Assembly: GCF_028453695.1 (NCBI RefSeq)
Contig: NC_135774.1
Coordinates: forward strand, 16,988,001 to 17,052,000
From: Augochlora pura
Lineage: Eukaryota > Arthropoda > Insecta > Hymenoptera > Halictidae
Direction: 5' to 3'
DNA: 64,000 bases
Position numbers and translations under genes: made by a program. This document shows positions 12,173 to 25,104 of the stretch, in pieces. Positions within the stretch are counted from its first letter, which is position 1. Each line of letters begins with the position of its first letter. Below the pieces are notes generated by a model that saw only the letters and a program-made list of their open reading frames with translations, was not told where the DNA came from and did no database searches.

Positions 12173-14600
12173 TTAATCTACTGCTTTCTCGAAATTCTCG
12201 CTATTCCGTATGCCGTGGCGTGATTAAAAAAACAGAATCCTGAAATCGCGAAGTTTCGTTCCACGGCCGTCGGAAATATTAACGAGTTTTCACGTGGGTC
12301 GCGGGACAGGAAAAACAGCGAAAACGGTGACCGTTCGCCGTGGGACCAGTAGCTCGGATAAAATCAACGCGCCTTTGTATGGTCGCACAGTACGAGGAGG
12401 CTATCGCGACGGTAAAAACGGCTCGTTTTTCCGCAGCTATAAATAATTTTTCCGGTATGTATACACGTGCCGTAAACGCGACAGCACGGAACAGGTATAT
12501 ACCTCGGAACAGAGATTCGCGGTGTTACATCGCCGTTCAACGATGGAGCCTGCGAAGATCCCTGGGATAGCCATAACTCAGTTGTCACACACAAATTCCG
12601 GGTCGGTTTGAAATATTGGGGTGCATCGAGCGGTTAAACCGGGTCTCCAGAATTCACCCCTTGACAGTCGGGTCGGTGATTGGGGAAGACGTCACGCGCA
12701 GATTCGGGAATCATTTGCGGACGTTCGTGGTTCGCAAAAGAGAACCGTCGACCGCGCGTTGTACATGCAACGGAAACGAAGAGAACAACTTTCTTGCCGA
12801 TGCTTGCCATTCTCGAAACTGATCGGAGAGAAACTATAGTATTCACAGCGGGTTTAACAGTCCCCGGATACGTTTTAAGACGGTATAACTTTTTCTGATT
12901 GGATCGAATGGCTTCAATTGATTCGAGATGCTGGACTGACTCTGGCTTACTAAGGAACAATTTTTGTAAAAATCCCAATTGGTTAGAATAACAAAAAATA
13001 ATGCTTTTTCACTTCTTCGCCCAAAAGTAATATTTATCGAGTCATCAAATAATGTATAAAGTATAGTGAAATTTAAATTCTTTCAGTGGCGCATATTCCA
13101 AAAAATAAATACACTTCATCATCTTTTGGGTTTCTCACATACTTACTCAAACATACTCTCGATTATGTTTCTCGAAAATTATGTTTTAAATTTCTCCGTA
13201 GTTTCTTCTCTGAAGGTAGAATATATCTTGCGAATATTTATACATTTTATTAATTAAATATCAAGAAAAGACAAGGATATAGTTGTTACTGCGATCGATG
13301 AAGATTCAAATAAGTTTAAAGAAGCAAAAGTTTCATTATCATAACCTAAAAGCTATGGTAAAAGTCAAAATTATTGATGTAATGTAATGTAATGACACTC
13401 TTGTACATTGTAATTCTATCAGTTATTTTCAAAGAATTTTTTTTAAATGGCCTTAATTCGATGAAATAAATGCAAGAGAATTGCAAGAATTCGAACTCGT
13501 TACATCGAACCCCCTCGACAGCGATATATTGTTACGACACGGTATCGATGATCCATTACTAATACACTACCGCACAATAACATTTGATCGTTTCTTCGAT
13601 GATCGATGAACGAGAATTCTTTCGGAAAAAGAAACGTCGACGGATGCTCGAGATTTTATGTGAAGTTAGTACATATGACCGTAGAGAAATGGCGAAGCCA
13701 TAATCGTAAAAATGCGAAGACTTTTATTTTCTTTTCGTCTGTAAACTGTGAATACTTCAGCTCTTTTTATTTGCTTCTTCTTCGTGGACTGGGAATATTG
13801 CAAAGGATTATGTGTTCTTTTTTTTTGACGTTAGTCGTTGTTTATCCAGAGCTTTATTTACTGCGCCTGCGATGCAAATTTTTGCCTACTGTCGCGATAC
13901 AGTAAAAATATGATGCAGTGAGTGGCAAAGAGATTGAGTAATCACTTGGGAATTTGTTAACGAGGCGTACATATGTGTATACATATATCAGCTTGGATGT
14001 GCTAACTAAACTATTGCGATGTTGAATCGAATCATGTGAATATTAAACTGTTAAAAATGGTGAAAATATACGTAATTAATTTTGTAATCCTATGTAAAGT
14101 AAATACATGGTTGGCAGATAATTTTACAAACTTTTAAATGTAATTTACATATAGAACGTAAATTAATTATTTATTAAATTATATAGTAAATTATATTAAA
14201 TATATTAAATTGAACTTATATATTAAAATTACTTGTTGAATTACGAAAAAAAAACGTACAAATAGAGAAATGTTTTGTGTCTTTTTTCTCTAAAAACTTT
14301 AGCTGGTATTAATCAACTTTTTAACGTATACTGCAAACCGTGAATGTAAAATCTTGCATTCATGAAAGTTTTAGTTTCTCGCTGTTCGAAACATCATCCA
14401 TGAGTATCAAATTAATGAAACTTAATAATGTACATTTATCGATATAATAACAACGTTATTAAAACGCGATGCGTTACGCGCATCCACGCAAAATTCATGC
14501 TCATTATCTTAGTTAGTAAACAACATAAATAATGTTCCATCTATACTATGGTTTTCTTCTTTCTCGTTTTAACGATGACTATATAAAATAGATGTTTTAC

Positions 14601-14666
14601 TATTATTATTATTATTATTATATGTATTATTATTACTGTTATTATTATTATTGTCATTATTATTAC
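14601..14666. repeat. Interrupted (ATT)n microsatellite
   Basis: TAT/ATT triplets run for about 66 bp, with interruptions (ATGT, ACTGTT, GTC). Confidence 0.9.
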
Positions 14667-16450
14667 GATAGAAAATTATTTTAAGGATATTTATCAACAT
14701 TTAAGTGCATTATTGCGGTAGCCGCGCTATGGAAACTGCAACAACTCGATCACCTTATATACCGTCTAATTTCGTCGAATTTATGTGTCTGAACCAATTT
14801 TGATACGCATCATTAGAAACTCGATACGATAACGCGGCATGCCGACGCGCAGTGAACTATTTCCACGCGGAAGTTGCACAGACCTATAACTTTAAATTAC
14901 AAATTGAAAGTTTAAAGTTGTAGAGAAGCCAATAATGTGGGCTGCAGAGTTTAGGATAGCGAAAGCAACATTGTTGAAAAATCGAGCTCCGAGAACCGGC
15001 GTAATTTCTCAGATCGCGCGTTATCTTTCGCCGAATGTAGACCGTTTAGCCGTACAAACGAGTCGAGATTGCTTCTCTTTGGGAGCGCCGAACGCCGCGG
15101 CATCGTTAAGTATAAAGATTCATTGAAGCGCGATCGAATGCGGCAATCTCTCTTTTGCGGTTGTTGTTTTACTCAGGATTTATCTTGCAAAACCTCTGTG
15201 ACGGCGAAACGTTATTTTGAGAGCGTTCGGTGCGCCTGCTGCGCAACACGCGTTTCGCAAAAAGGTGATTTACTCCTGTTGCGGGGAAAAAAAGCAGAAC
15301 GCGTGTTCGCGGTCGAACACGCATAATTGAAGCTCGCGTACTTCCAAGGTGAGGTCGCAGTCGCATCGGGTCATCGATTTTGGCGAAACCATTTTCCGAC
15401 GGATCCAGAGCGAAAATACAGCCGATCCATATTTTTGTGGTTTTTCGCCGATACTCGTAATTAGATTGCGAAGTTGTTTGTGAAATTAAGGTTGCGTGAA
15501 TTCATTACAGGTCACAGACGTAGTTTAGGCAGACATCTGTTTCTTTTCCTAATAATACGGACGAGTTGAACATTATACAGCAGCGAAAGCTTCTAACGTT
15601 TTGCATTCGATCTACGTATTTAAAAATAAAAATTGTGTGTATTATTTGTAAGACGTAGGGGCTATGTGGATATTTCTTTCGTTTCCAAATAATTTTGGAT
15701 GTTTTATTGTTTTACCTTTGATCTACGAATTTTTGTTATAGAGTTCGCAGATTAGTCAAGCAAAATTTAGCAAAAATTAAATGTAAAATATCTTCATAAA
15801 TAATGAGTACTGTGGAAAACGGCAAAACATGGGTCGACTAATTTTTGCTGTGGATCCGTCGGAAATAGTTTGATCGAAATCAATGATTCCACGATTGCGA
15901 TTTTCTCCTTGTTGGTAAGAATTTGCAGGGGTATCAACGATTACGAGATACGGTCGAAAATTGTTTGCGGTTGTGGAATTTTAATATGTAATATTGTTCT
16001 CGTGATGTATGCGCTGCCCGCAGTATTGACGCATGAGCTTTTGAGTGATGGATCCTCCGCAACGTTTGTCCATGCTAACAGATCGCAATTAGATTATTAA
16101 TCGTTGTCGGATTATACTTAATTTATTTTACGTATTGTCTTCTGTTGGAGAATTAGTTAGAAAGATATAAGCAGAATCGATCATCTAAACCATGCCTGAA
16201 AGTGACAGAAAATTTTTGGATTAAACAATGCTGGTATGAGTGCATTGTTAATAACGAACCGTCTAAACAATCTGAAAATATTACATTACTATATCACAGT
16301 CCACTCATTAAAATTGTTAAAGAAATAAATAAATATTTATTTAGTTCCTGTATCTTGCAATTAATGACGACAATTTTTAATACAGTTTCATAAAAGTAAT
16401 TGTATGTTTTAATTAAAGGATAGTGTTTACGAACTGAATGATAAATTATT

Positions 16451-16480
16451 ATTAGATTGCGAATGCTTATGCATTTATGG
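16451..16480 (+). repeat. Copy of dispersed motif, ATGCATTTATGG variant
   Basis: ATTAGATTGCGAATGCTTAT followed by GCATTTATGG. It shares its second half with the copies at 41140 and 62840. Confidence 0.45.
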
Positions 16481-18246
16481 CATCTGCAAAATCTTGAATA
16501 GCAAGAAAACGGGTAAATTAACGAGATTTAATATCATTTTTGGTCCCCTTTATTAGAGTTGATGCGTGATTATATATATATATTTGGCCGAATGTGAAAT
16601 AACGTATTGTATTCAATTATATAATGCGACGTGTTTGTGCAACGTAACGAACGATGCGATCAAACATATCGAGGAGAAACATCTAATGAGAAACAAAAAC
16701 GGCGCAACCGCTCGCTAAATGTTTATACATAATTCTGGTTTGGCGCGAATTACAAACTATTATTCCAACACCTTTCGTGTAAGAAACCTTTAAATTAATG
16801 CAGGAAGCATTTCTTTACCTATTGTGAAAATATGTTTCCTTACGGAAAATGTGTAGTACAAATAAGAAGAAAACAGTTTGAGGGTGAAAAATTGTAAAAT
16901 TATACCGTACTGTACGCATTTTATCTAATATTTCCTCTGCAGTTCCTACTCTGTAATACAAGACTAAAGTAAAATGAGATTTCATGGAAAAATACTTCAG
17001 ATTAGCTACGATTATCGTAACAGCTCAATTTGGAAAAAAATACTGAATAACATTTTCTCATCTCCTGTGCCCATTAGTTTCAGATGGAAGGACAGGTGGA
17101 TACTGTAAAATACGTCTCTTTTTATAGAGTTGTATTTTTAAGAATATTGGTTTTAAAAACATCAAGCTTACGAGCGTGGCTATCTTTGCCGTTTATTTAA
17201 TACTCATTATTTTAACCCACACAGTACAGTCTCGATTATTCCAGCTAATGAATTACATATTATTCTATTTGAATAATAGAAAAATTGTATCATCAAAGTG
17301 TCAAGTTAAATATTCTTCTGGGTAGATTCCCTTAGATTGATCTGTATAGATATATAATGCGTTTAAATATACATAATTCAAATATTAACAGTTCGGATAA
17401 TCGACGTTTTATCGTATCATTTACAGACAATGGTACAAAAATCAGTTATTCCATTAGCTCTTGTTAAGATCTGTTCAATATTACCATGCTGCGGATCATT
17501 ACGAAAATAAATAGCACATTATCTTTCGTGTCGATAAATTGTAAAATAAATAAATAAGTTTGACATAACTTTAACACAAATTGAAAAGTCCACATAAATA
17601 CACCATACGTTGTTTAGAGTAAAAATTCACTTATATTTGTCGTTTAAGATACTGTTAAGCAATTTCGTTCTTTTTGAAATATATTATGTCATATTATATT
17701 ACAATATAATAGTAAAAATGATTCGCAATTTGTTAAGTAAATTGTGAAGCAAGAATGAGTGAAGCGTAGTCGCAGAATCTTTTACTTGATTTTTTTTTGA
17801 GAACGAATTATTAAAAACGTAGCTATCTAAGAAAAGGTTTCCATTTCAAATTTAATGTTTCACAAGTTTATAATAAACTAAACGAGGAGATTCAAGAATT
17901 TAAGAACGTCGATATTTCCAGCTCGCTTAAATCATTTGTATAGAAACGGAATTTCGGCTTCCATCTCATATAATCAATTTAGAACATTAATATTCTGCAT
18001 GAAGATCCACACTCCACTGTTACTAAACACTGTCTAGATGTTGCTGGATCAGTGTAGCCCTTTATTCGCGTATTTCGTGCCCGATCCACCAGTGACCCTT
18101 TTCCAGAAGTTGGTACGCTACCGATTAGATTAGGTTACGGGTCTCGAAATGCATGTAGCCTTTCGGCTAGAATTAGATCACACTTCCCTGTTCCTATACC
18201 GTAATTTTTGGTATAATCTAGGAGAGTTAGGCTATTGAATTAGAGT

Positions 18247-18420
18247 AGTTAGTCTGAATAGTATAAAACCTCGAAAACAGGTCAATTAATGTCAAACGAA
18301 CAGAGTAAAATTACACAGCATGCAAACTCACGTAATTAGACTGAACGGTATAAAACACCGAAAATAGGTCAATTAATGTCAAACGAACAAAGTAAAATTA
18401 TACAGCATGTAAACTCACGT
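18247..18420. repeat. Tandem duplication, two 87-bp units
   Basis: Units 18247-18333 and 18334-18420 are the same length and nearly identical. They share GGTCAATTAATGTCAAACGA and both end in AACTCACGT. The differences are scattered substitutions only, so the duplication is old enough to have diverged without indels. Confidence 0.9.
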
Positions 18421-19751
18421 CTGCACTGTTCTTCGTGCTAAAAATTTCCATGATCCTCACTGTGTCATAAGTATGAGTCTGTAATGAACCGAATTATTAT
18501 TGTTCCATCTAAATGCACAATAAATGCAATTGCGATTAATCTTATTACGTGTCAGACTTTTAGTTCGATAATGTAAAACGTTTTTGTGAAAACATTTAAC
18601 TTACTATTTAAATGGATGTTCATAACATTTTTATTCGTTTCGTTAATATGACTTTTTTAATGATAGCAGGATCTTGGTCGTAATGGAATATACGAACACA
18701 CGTAATATATAAATATAATTTAATAGTTAAGAAATGTATTATAAATTTACATTGTAAACTGTCTCGTGTGCACGCCGAATGCGAAGTGGACGCTGCATGG
18801 AAGAGAGACAATAGACAGCGGGACTAGGATCGCGCGCATCAGAAACATAGGACTGACAAAGACCCGCGTCGTCCGTCGGTAATAGTTAATTTATGTTTAC
18901 TGTAATTTGAGTAACAGATCTCGTGTTTCTATCTTGTAAGAAATAGGCGGTAAATGTACATTTCTTCTTGAATAATCTTCGCAAGTAGATAATAGGTAGA
19001 TATGTAGATACATTAACAGTACTATACATTAAACAATAAATATTTTTCCGATTTTCTACACAACTGACACAAGACAAAATACGCGATTCGTAGACAGTGA
19101 AATTTAATGCGACGATACAACGAATAATTTTCATAGGAACATGTTACTATAGAGTATAATTACATTACAGGGAGACGAATTAATTTTCAAAACAATGGAA
19201 CTATCGATTTCTTTCGTGTATTGCATAGAACGTCGATGTAACAACTAACCGGAGGTCTCAATAGCTTCGCCTGTCCGCGAACGAAGAATTATCGCTGCGA
19301 AATTAAAAGGCACCGGATGCGTAGTCGAGAGGATATCGCCCAGTGCACCGTGGCCTGGAATTGTAAACTGTATTTACGTTGACAAAATCATCCACGTAAG
19401 AGCATCGTTCAGACGGTGGAAATCGCCGGAGACGGATGCTGGTCTTCCAGCTTTATTTATCGCTTTCAACGAATCACAGCTTTTACAGGCGCTACCGATG
19501 TCGCTATCCAAATAGTTGCCAGAATCCTCCGCACTGCTCCAAGTCTTTTATTCATTCCCCAACATTTACGAATGTTCCGAAATATTCTCCGACGTGCAAT
19601 ACCTGAAGACGGTGCTGGCTTATTCGCGTCATAAATAAAATAGCTCTTGGCAATTGAAAAATGACTCTAAAACGTAGCTGGCGTTTATGCACTGTATCGT
19701 TCATCTTGTGAGCAGCTCCGTAATGAGATTAGCCATTTAGTTTGTAGAACG
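18421..19751. other. Non-coding stretch
   Basis: No recognisable coding region or repeat. The frames present are under 85 codons and featureless. Confidence 0.5.
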
Positions 19752-19880
19752 CACACTCCCCTCCAAAAGTATTAGGACACTCGCAGAAGATTAAATGAAT
19801 TAGAGAAATCGATAAGAAATTCTTATAATTCCTTCAATTTATTTCAAAGTTAATTGCGCGATACTGTAACAAGTACATAT
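19752..19880. mobile_element. Tc1-type terminal remnant
   Basis: CACTCCCCTCCAAAAGTATT followed by AGGACACT resembles the outer end of Tc1-like transposons. The following segment, with GATAAGAAATTCTTATAATT and ACTGTAACAAG, recurs in inverse orientation at 35308-35405. No partner end was found nearby, so this is a solo end. Confidence 0.5.
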
Positions 19881-19892
19881 TATCTATACATA

Positions 19893-20035
19893 CAGGGTGT
19901 TTCTAAATTATACATACTCCGTGAAATGAGGGGTTCCTGAAGCCATTTCAAGTAACCTTTTCCTTTGCCGAAATGCAATCCGCGGCTTTGTTAACGAGTT
20001 ATTAACGAATAAAGCTGGCTGTGCACGGACGATTT
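19893..20035 (+). mobile_element. CAGGGTGTTTC-family terminal fragment
   Basis: This starts directly after a TA with CAGGGTGTTTC and contains GAGGGGTTCCTGAAGCCATT, AAGTAACCTTTTCCTTTG and GAGTTATTAACGAA in that order. The same blocks, in the same order, occur on the minus strand ending at 27024 and, with more change, ending at 31223. Only one end is present here. Confidence 0.65.
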
Positions 20036-21487
20036 TTTGTATGTTATTTTATGGTATTTCGTATATTTTATGTGTATATATTGTTATATTATAATAAAAA
20101 TAACGTGAATTTTAAAAAAGAAAATTAAATATTGCACTAAACTCGAACTAATTGCGTACGAAATGAACTGATTATACGTTTTTATTGAATAAAATGCAAT
20201 AATAAATGTGTGAACTAATTGCGTAACTGACAAACACTTATAACTTAATATATGCACACTGTCAACGATACGATGCTATAGAATTTAAAAAGTAATACTT
20301 TTGTAAAGAAGTGTATACTGGATTGTCCAAAGATATTACATTGCCTTTTTAAACAATATTATAGTTGAGTGTTTGACGAAGAAAGGTGGAAATTATTACT
20401 TGAGATTTGAAGTTCGTAGTAGAATTGTACTTTTAATTTAATGTTTGATAATTTAACGTTTCAGTGAACATTTTTAAATAATTTCGATAATAACTATTTA
20501 TGTATTTTTGTAATTCGATGAATCTCTATGGAAACAATAATGATTAAATGAAATCATGATAATTGATTTGTGGTTTTTTTTCTTATTTTAACGCCGTTCT
20601 TAATGCGACTGCTACAGCTATTAACGATTTCATTGTGAAGTTATTTAGACGCAACAACAAAATACAGTTCTCAAGTATGACTATTCCCTTTATCTAGATA
20701 TTCTAATAACAAAACCAAGAGGGAAATTCCCACGACGTTACGTCACATCCCTTATCGCTAGTAAGTATTTCATTCGCCCTTTATCTCGACTCATCCTGCG
20801 TTCGCATTTCATTTCAAGTGCCAGCTTCTCCTGATTTCTATCTTCCAACACCCTTCGCTTCAAAACTGTAACTTTTGCAATTGATCGTACTCAGTTCCCG
20901 TCAATGTTCCAAGTCACCCGCGGCAATTATTTTCTTGAAGTGAAATATAATTCTCTGCTTTAGAACTCGGCGAAGTCTCTTAATCAAAGTAAATACGTAA
21001 TAAATATTAATCGTGATTCGCTTCCTTGTTGTATACTGCAAACAAATCTTTTTAATAAATCAAATTCGTTCCTTTAATAGAATCAATTCAAATGTCAAAT
21101 ATTTGCAGAAACTGTTTTTTTTTTAACAAATTATGCATTTGTAAAGCTGTAATTTAAAACTTGATAAATCATACACCCTTTTATGTAGCTAATCAGTTTG
21201 ATTAAACCTATATAATAGCTTAGTGTATCTTTGAAGTCACATACCAGTCATGTTTTTAATTTTAATTTTAATAAATTTTAATAATAACCTGATCTTAATT
21301 TTTTGCCAAAACGAGGCGAAAGTATGTTGTTCTTTTATTTTTCCCACGTACTCGAGTAATTTATATATCGTAACTTCTTACTCTTCATTCAGGTATCAAA
21401 GTATCAATTTTCAATAGACATTGATATTTGCTGCTTTAGAGTTGCATAAACTTTTGTACAGCCATTCAAAGTACAAAGGATCGTTAT
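20036..21487. other. Non-coding stretch
   Basis: AT-rich, with no feature I can support apart from poly-T runs. Confidence 0.5.
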
Positions 21488-21488
21488 A

Positions 21489-22093
21489 CGGGGTGTGCCG
21501 GAAATCGTAGTATAACCGGACAGGGGGCGATTCTACGTCAAAAGGGAAGAAAATATTTTGGTATAACATTTTTTCATCCGGTGCTCCGTTTTCGTAATAA
21601 TCCACTTCAAAGTTCATTCAACTTGTAAACCATTTAATCCAATTTGCTTGTCTCTGTCCGGGATAGTGTTTACAAACAGTGATAATTGTGCGGTTGAAAC
21701 AATAGAAGATATGTCTACTGATTACTCATTTTTTATTTTTTTTACTACTTACTATTACAATGCTACAATAATTGTTGAAAATATCCTCCTCGCTGCTGCA
21801 TACATAGGTTTGCTCGATGAATTAATGACATCTGGACAGATTGTAAGTTGTTATCTCTTTTTAATTTTTTGAATGCCTCAGTAATCTTATGTTTCAAATG
21901 TGTAACATTTGAAATACCGTTCATGCTATGAAATTGTTCTTTGATGGGACTTGATATAAGTTGAACGAACTTTGAAGTCGATTATCACGAAAACGGAGCT
22001 CCAGATGAAAAAATGTTATACCAAAATATTTTCTTCTTTTTTTATGTAGAATCACCCCCAGCCCGGTTGTACTAGGATTTCCGGGACACCCTG
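21489..22093. mobile_element. Foldback MITE, ~605 bp with ~140-bp inverted repeats
   Basis: The left arm (21489-21625) and right arm (about 21957-22093) are inverted copies. Ends are CGGGGTGTGCCGGAAATCGT and, from the right on the minus strand, CAGGGTGTCCCGGAAATCCT, both next to TA. Shared inner blocks include CCAAAATATTTTCTTC and ACGGAGC(T/A)CC. The central ~330 bp are unique and include a 74-codon frame (21648-21872) of no recognised family. The arms read as open frames outward (for example ENGAPDEKMLYQNIFF), so they may derive from a larger element. TA flanks suggest a Tc1/mariner-superfamily transposase. Confidence 0.8.
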
Positions 22094-22095
22094 TA

Positions 22096-24003
22096 TAATT
22101 TAAAATATTCAGGTCTCTTCAATTTCAACAGATTCCATTGAAACGTTGGAGGTTGATAAACGAACTAAATTGTAGACGAAAAAACCACAAAGGTTCCGAG
22201 GTGTTCGAATAGAACACGACCTTAGGGTTGTTTTATAGCCGCAGTTTCCGATGTTGTAAAAAGGGCAGCCAGAGGTCTGACGATTCCAGCGAAAGCTGTA
22301 CGATAATATCTGTTGTAATTGAGGATCTGTTATCCGGGCCGTGTGATATTCCGTCGCTAATTTCCACAAGACGATCCAACCTTCTCCCTAAGCCTCATTT
22401 CTATCTAACAGTTTTACGAAAATCCTCATCCCGTTATTTATTATCCCGCTTTTATCATTCCCTTTGATCTCGGCCGTTCGAGCGCCGTTCAAGCGTTAGA
22501 AGGAATAAAACTTTTCGTGGGTGTAGAGGAACTTGCTTCCAGAAGGGAAGCAGATTCGAGAGGACTGTTTCTTCTAAAGAAACCACTACCGCCAAAATGA
22601 AAGAAAAATTTGGGACATATTGGTCGCGTATGTTCTTCACAGGACAATTGTTTCATATTGTCGCGAGAAAGTGAAAGACGATTTTAGAAATGTTTAGAGT
22701 AGAGAAAAAAAACTTTTTCACATTTTTCTGGTAACTTTGAAATCTTATGCTTGTGGAAGTCCAATGTTTGGTTAAAATAATTAATTTTTTAATATATTTA
22801 CGAAAAGAATTTTTGTTTAAATACGAAACAACTCTTTGAATGATCTAAGAAGTGGTTTTTTAAAACATACATCTCCAGAATTTTGCAATATTAAAAAATA
22901 TAAAAACAATGTATTTAGAAAGTATCTAAAGTTGAAAAATATAATAAGAAATACAGGTTTAGTTTACTTACGATATAACAAAATGATAAGAAGAATCTTA
23001 TTAATAAAACTATGCTAATGTTCATTTTCATATGTTATTTTACAGAAATTAAAATTAAGTCAAGTTTATTTAGACAATTAAAAAATTGTGGAGATTAAAT
23101 TAAATAGAAATTTTTAAAAAAGAATATAAAAATAAATATAGCTTTTCTCAGCTAGGAATTTATAAGCAATTGTTAATCAACGTAACTGTGAATGAAATCA
23201 TAGGGTACAAGATCGAAGTTCCCTATTATTGCTGAAATTATTGTTACTTTTCTCATTTCTTCATTTTGATTAGAATTAGATAGAATAAATTTTTTGCAAG
23301 CGCGATATAAAAATAATGCCTCTACCTTTATCTTGTTTAAGGAAGCAGTAACTCTTTCCAAAGTGCGAATGCCAATACCATTTAAACAGATCGCATCGCC
23401 GTAATCCGTAATTGTACTTTACAAAACTTTTAAATAAGATCTGAATCTAGACTGCGCGAAGAAAAAGAATCAGTTAAATGATCCCTTTCCGCGTATTTTC
23501 ATTCGATACGGATTTTGCCGAGTTCAATGATTTACCCGCTTGAAAGGTGTAAGCCGATTTACAATTTATTCGATATCGGTATTTATTAATTGAATTATTA
23601 AGCTGATTTATGCACGCTGCATTTCGCTGCATTATGCATTTTCTAGCGCGTTTCGATTATATAGATTATTCTTCAGATTACATTGGGAACTTTAATCTCA
23701 CGAAAAAGTCGGTTTATGGTACAGTACTTTTCGCATATTCATTTCTACTGACATGATCCTGCTTCGGAAATTCAATTATTCATGCGAATCTGGTGATCCA
23801 TTTCACAAAAAAATATCTGCTGCGATACTTCAAAGTCTGTAAGCGATCGATGAAATTTATAAGTTTATTTATATCGAGTCGTGGATCGATTCAAGGATCG
23901 ATTCGTGAACATTCGGGGATCTAGGAAATTCTTACACATAAATTATTAGGAAACAATTTTTTAAGCGGATTTTTATAAGGAATAAAAATTGTCTGAATCA
24001 ATG
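22096..24003. other. Non-coding stretch
   Basis: A slightly GC-richer part at 22100-22680 carries overlapping frames on both strands, none recognisable. The remainder is AT-rich. Confidence 0.5.
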
Positions 24004-24005
24004 TA

Positions 24006-24192
24006 CACTTCCAAGGAAAAAGATAACACACGCGTGCTATCTTTAATTTCTCGCGTTATAATTATGGTATAGGAAAGACTACCTTCTACTAATATATAAA
24101 CATAATTTTTATTGACTTTTCTTCAACGAATTCTTCTCGTAAAAATAAAAATACCCAAATGAATACAGACAAAATGATAGCACATTTGAAAA
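24006..24192. repeat. Left inverted repeat of the Tc3-like element
   Basis: It pairs with 26530-26743. The outer 75 bp or so are the best conserved and include the self-complementary ACACGCGTGT core. The inner block is GACAAAATGATAGCACA at about 24168-24184. Confidence 0.85.
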
Positions 24193-24254
24193 ATATTCCA
24201 TATTATATAAATTTAAAATAGGCAAACATGAAAACGATATAACTGTACCTGTGT

Positions 24255-24581
24255 TTAATAATGTGTGGAACCTCCGTGGTTATCAATTACTTTTATCGTT
24301 CTTTTTAATAAGGACTTATACAGCACTTTAATTGAAGATTGTGATACATTTTTCCATTCCCCTTTAATACTGATTTTTAAGTCATTTAAATTTTCAAATT
24401 GTCCATCTTCTGCGTAGATAGCTCTTAATAATAATCCCCAATAATTCTCAGTGATATTTAAGTTCGGGGAGCACGCCGGCCATTCCAGAACAGGAATTAT
24501 CTCTTTTGAAAAATATTCATGAACAATTTTTGCCGCGTACACGGCAGCATTATCTTGCTGGATCACGTGCATACTTATCAA
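24255..24581 (-). pseudogene. Tc3-like transposase, C-terminal fragment
   Basis: About 107 codons remain of a D,D34E transposase of the Tc1/mariner superfamily that normally has about 340. The fragment begins just before the second catalytic Asp (IQQDNAAVYAAKIV). It continues through WPACSPNLNITENYWGLL, where the Glu lies exactly 34 residues after that Asp, and ends in GGSTHY with a stop at 24255-24257. Both of these active-site residues are therefore preserved. The DNA-binding domain and the first catalytic Asp are absent, replaced by the retrotransposon that begins at about 24587. There is no in-frame ATG before the QQDN motif other than an internal Met. The family call rests on the NITENYWG and WPACSP motifs, which are typical of Tc3-type rather than canonical Tc1 transposases. 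Confidence 0.85.
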
Positions 24582-24599
24582 TTTGGTTTTTTATTAATC

Positions 24600-25104
24600 T
24601 TAAATAACTTGCACAACTTGTGGGTTTAGTTTGTGTTTGATGCGCAGTGAATTGTATTTTCGGCAGTTTAAGATTAGATGGTCCGTTGTCATTTGGGTGT
24701 TGCATTCTTCACATAGTGTTTAGGAAGTCTAGCCAGGACTGTTTTTTATTTTGTTTTATTGTTTTTCTCGCTATTGCTCTGAGTTTTTTAAACTTTATTA
24801 AGTTTTCGGTTGTTGGATGTTTCTTGTGTCTGTTGAACGCATGTTTGGCTTCCTTCGTTGCTGTTTCGCATTCTTTGTTCCACCAGGGAACTGTGTTGTG
24901 TTTTTTATTTGTGTTTGGTGCTGTTTTTGGTATGGAATTGTCTGCTGCATGTTTTATAATGGATATCAGCTGTTTAATTGAGTTTTCTATGTTATTTGGA
25001 TCAGAGTTGGTAATGGAATGTGTTGAAAGATCTCGGTATTTGTTTTCGGATTCACAATCTGTTGAAACTGGTGTACAGCTTAAAGGTTGATTTTTATCTT
25101 GCAT
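24600..25104 (-). pseudogene. Jockey-like ORF2 remnants (pre-RT region and C-terminal CCHC)
   Basis: The first part (25104 down to about 24715) encodes the linker that follows the endonuclease domain in this class, including VPWWNKECETATKEAKHAFN and IARKTIKQNKKQSWLDFL. It then jumps, with a frame change, straight to the C-terminal zinc-finger CEECNTQMTTDHLILNC (C-X2-C-X7-H-X4-C, codons at 24663-24713) and ends at a TAA at 24600-24602. The intervening reverse transcriptase, normally several hundred residues with the YxDD box, is gone. Upstream, the frame starts inside the end of ORF1 with no endonuclease. The peptide cannot be a working retrotransposase. The plus-strand 147-codon frame over the same bases is only its antisense. 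Confidence 0.8.

Larger units (their letters stand above)
12177..18246. other. Long non-coding stretch
   Basis: I see no gene. CpG-richer patches at about 12200-12850 and 14820-15430 hold several overlapping short frames on both strands, which is expected when stop codons are rarer. The rest is AT-rich. Small features inside: an ATT microsatellite (14601-14666), a TA run near 16571-16585, and a copy of the dispersed motif at 16451-16480. Confidence 0.5.

Noticed and set aside
24647..25090. 147-codon plus-strand open frame rich in Phe, Leu and Cys
   Set aside because: It is the exact antisense of the retrotransposon ORF2 remnant, which has clear family motifs on the minus strand.
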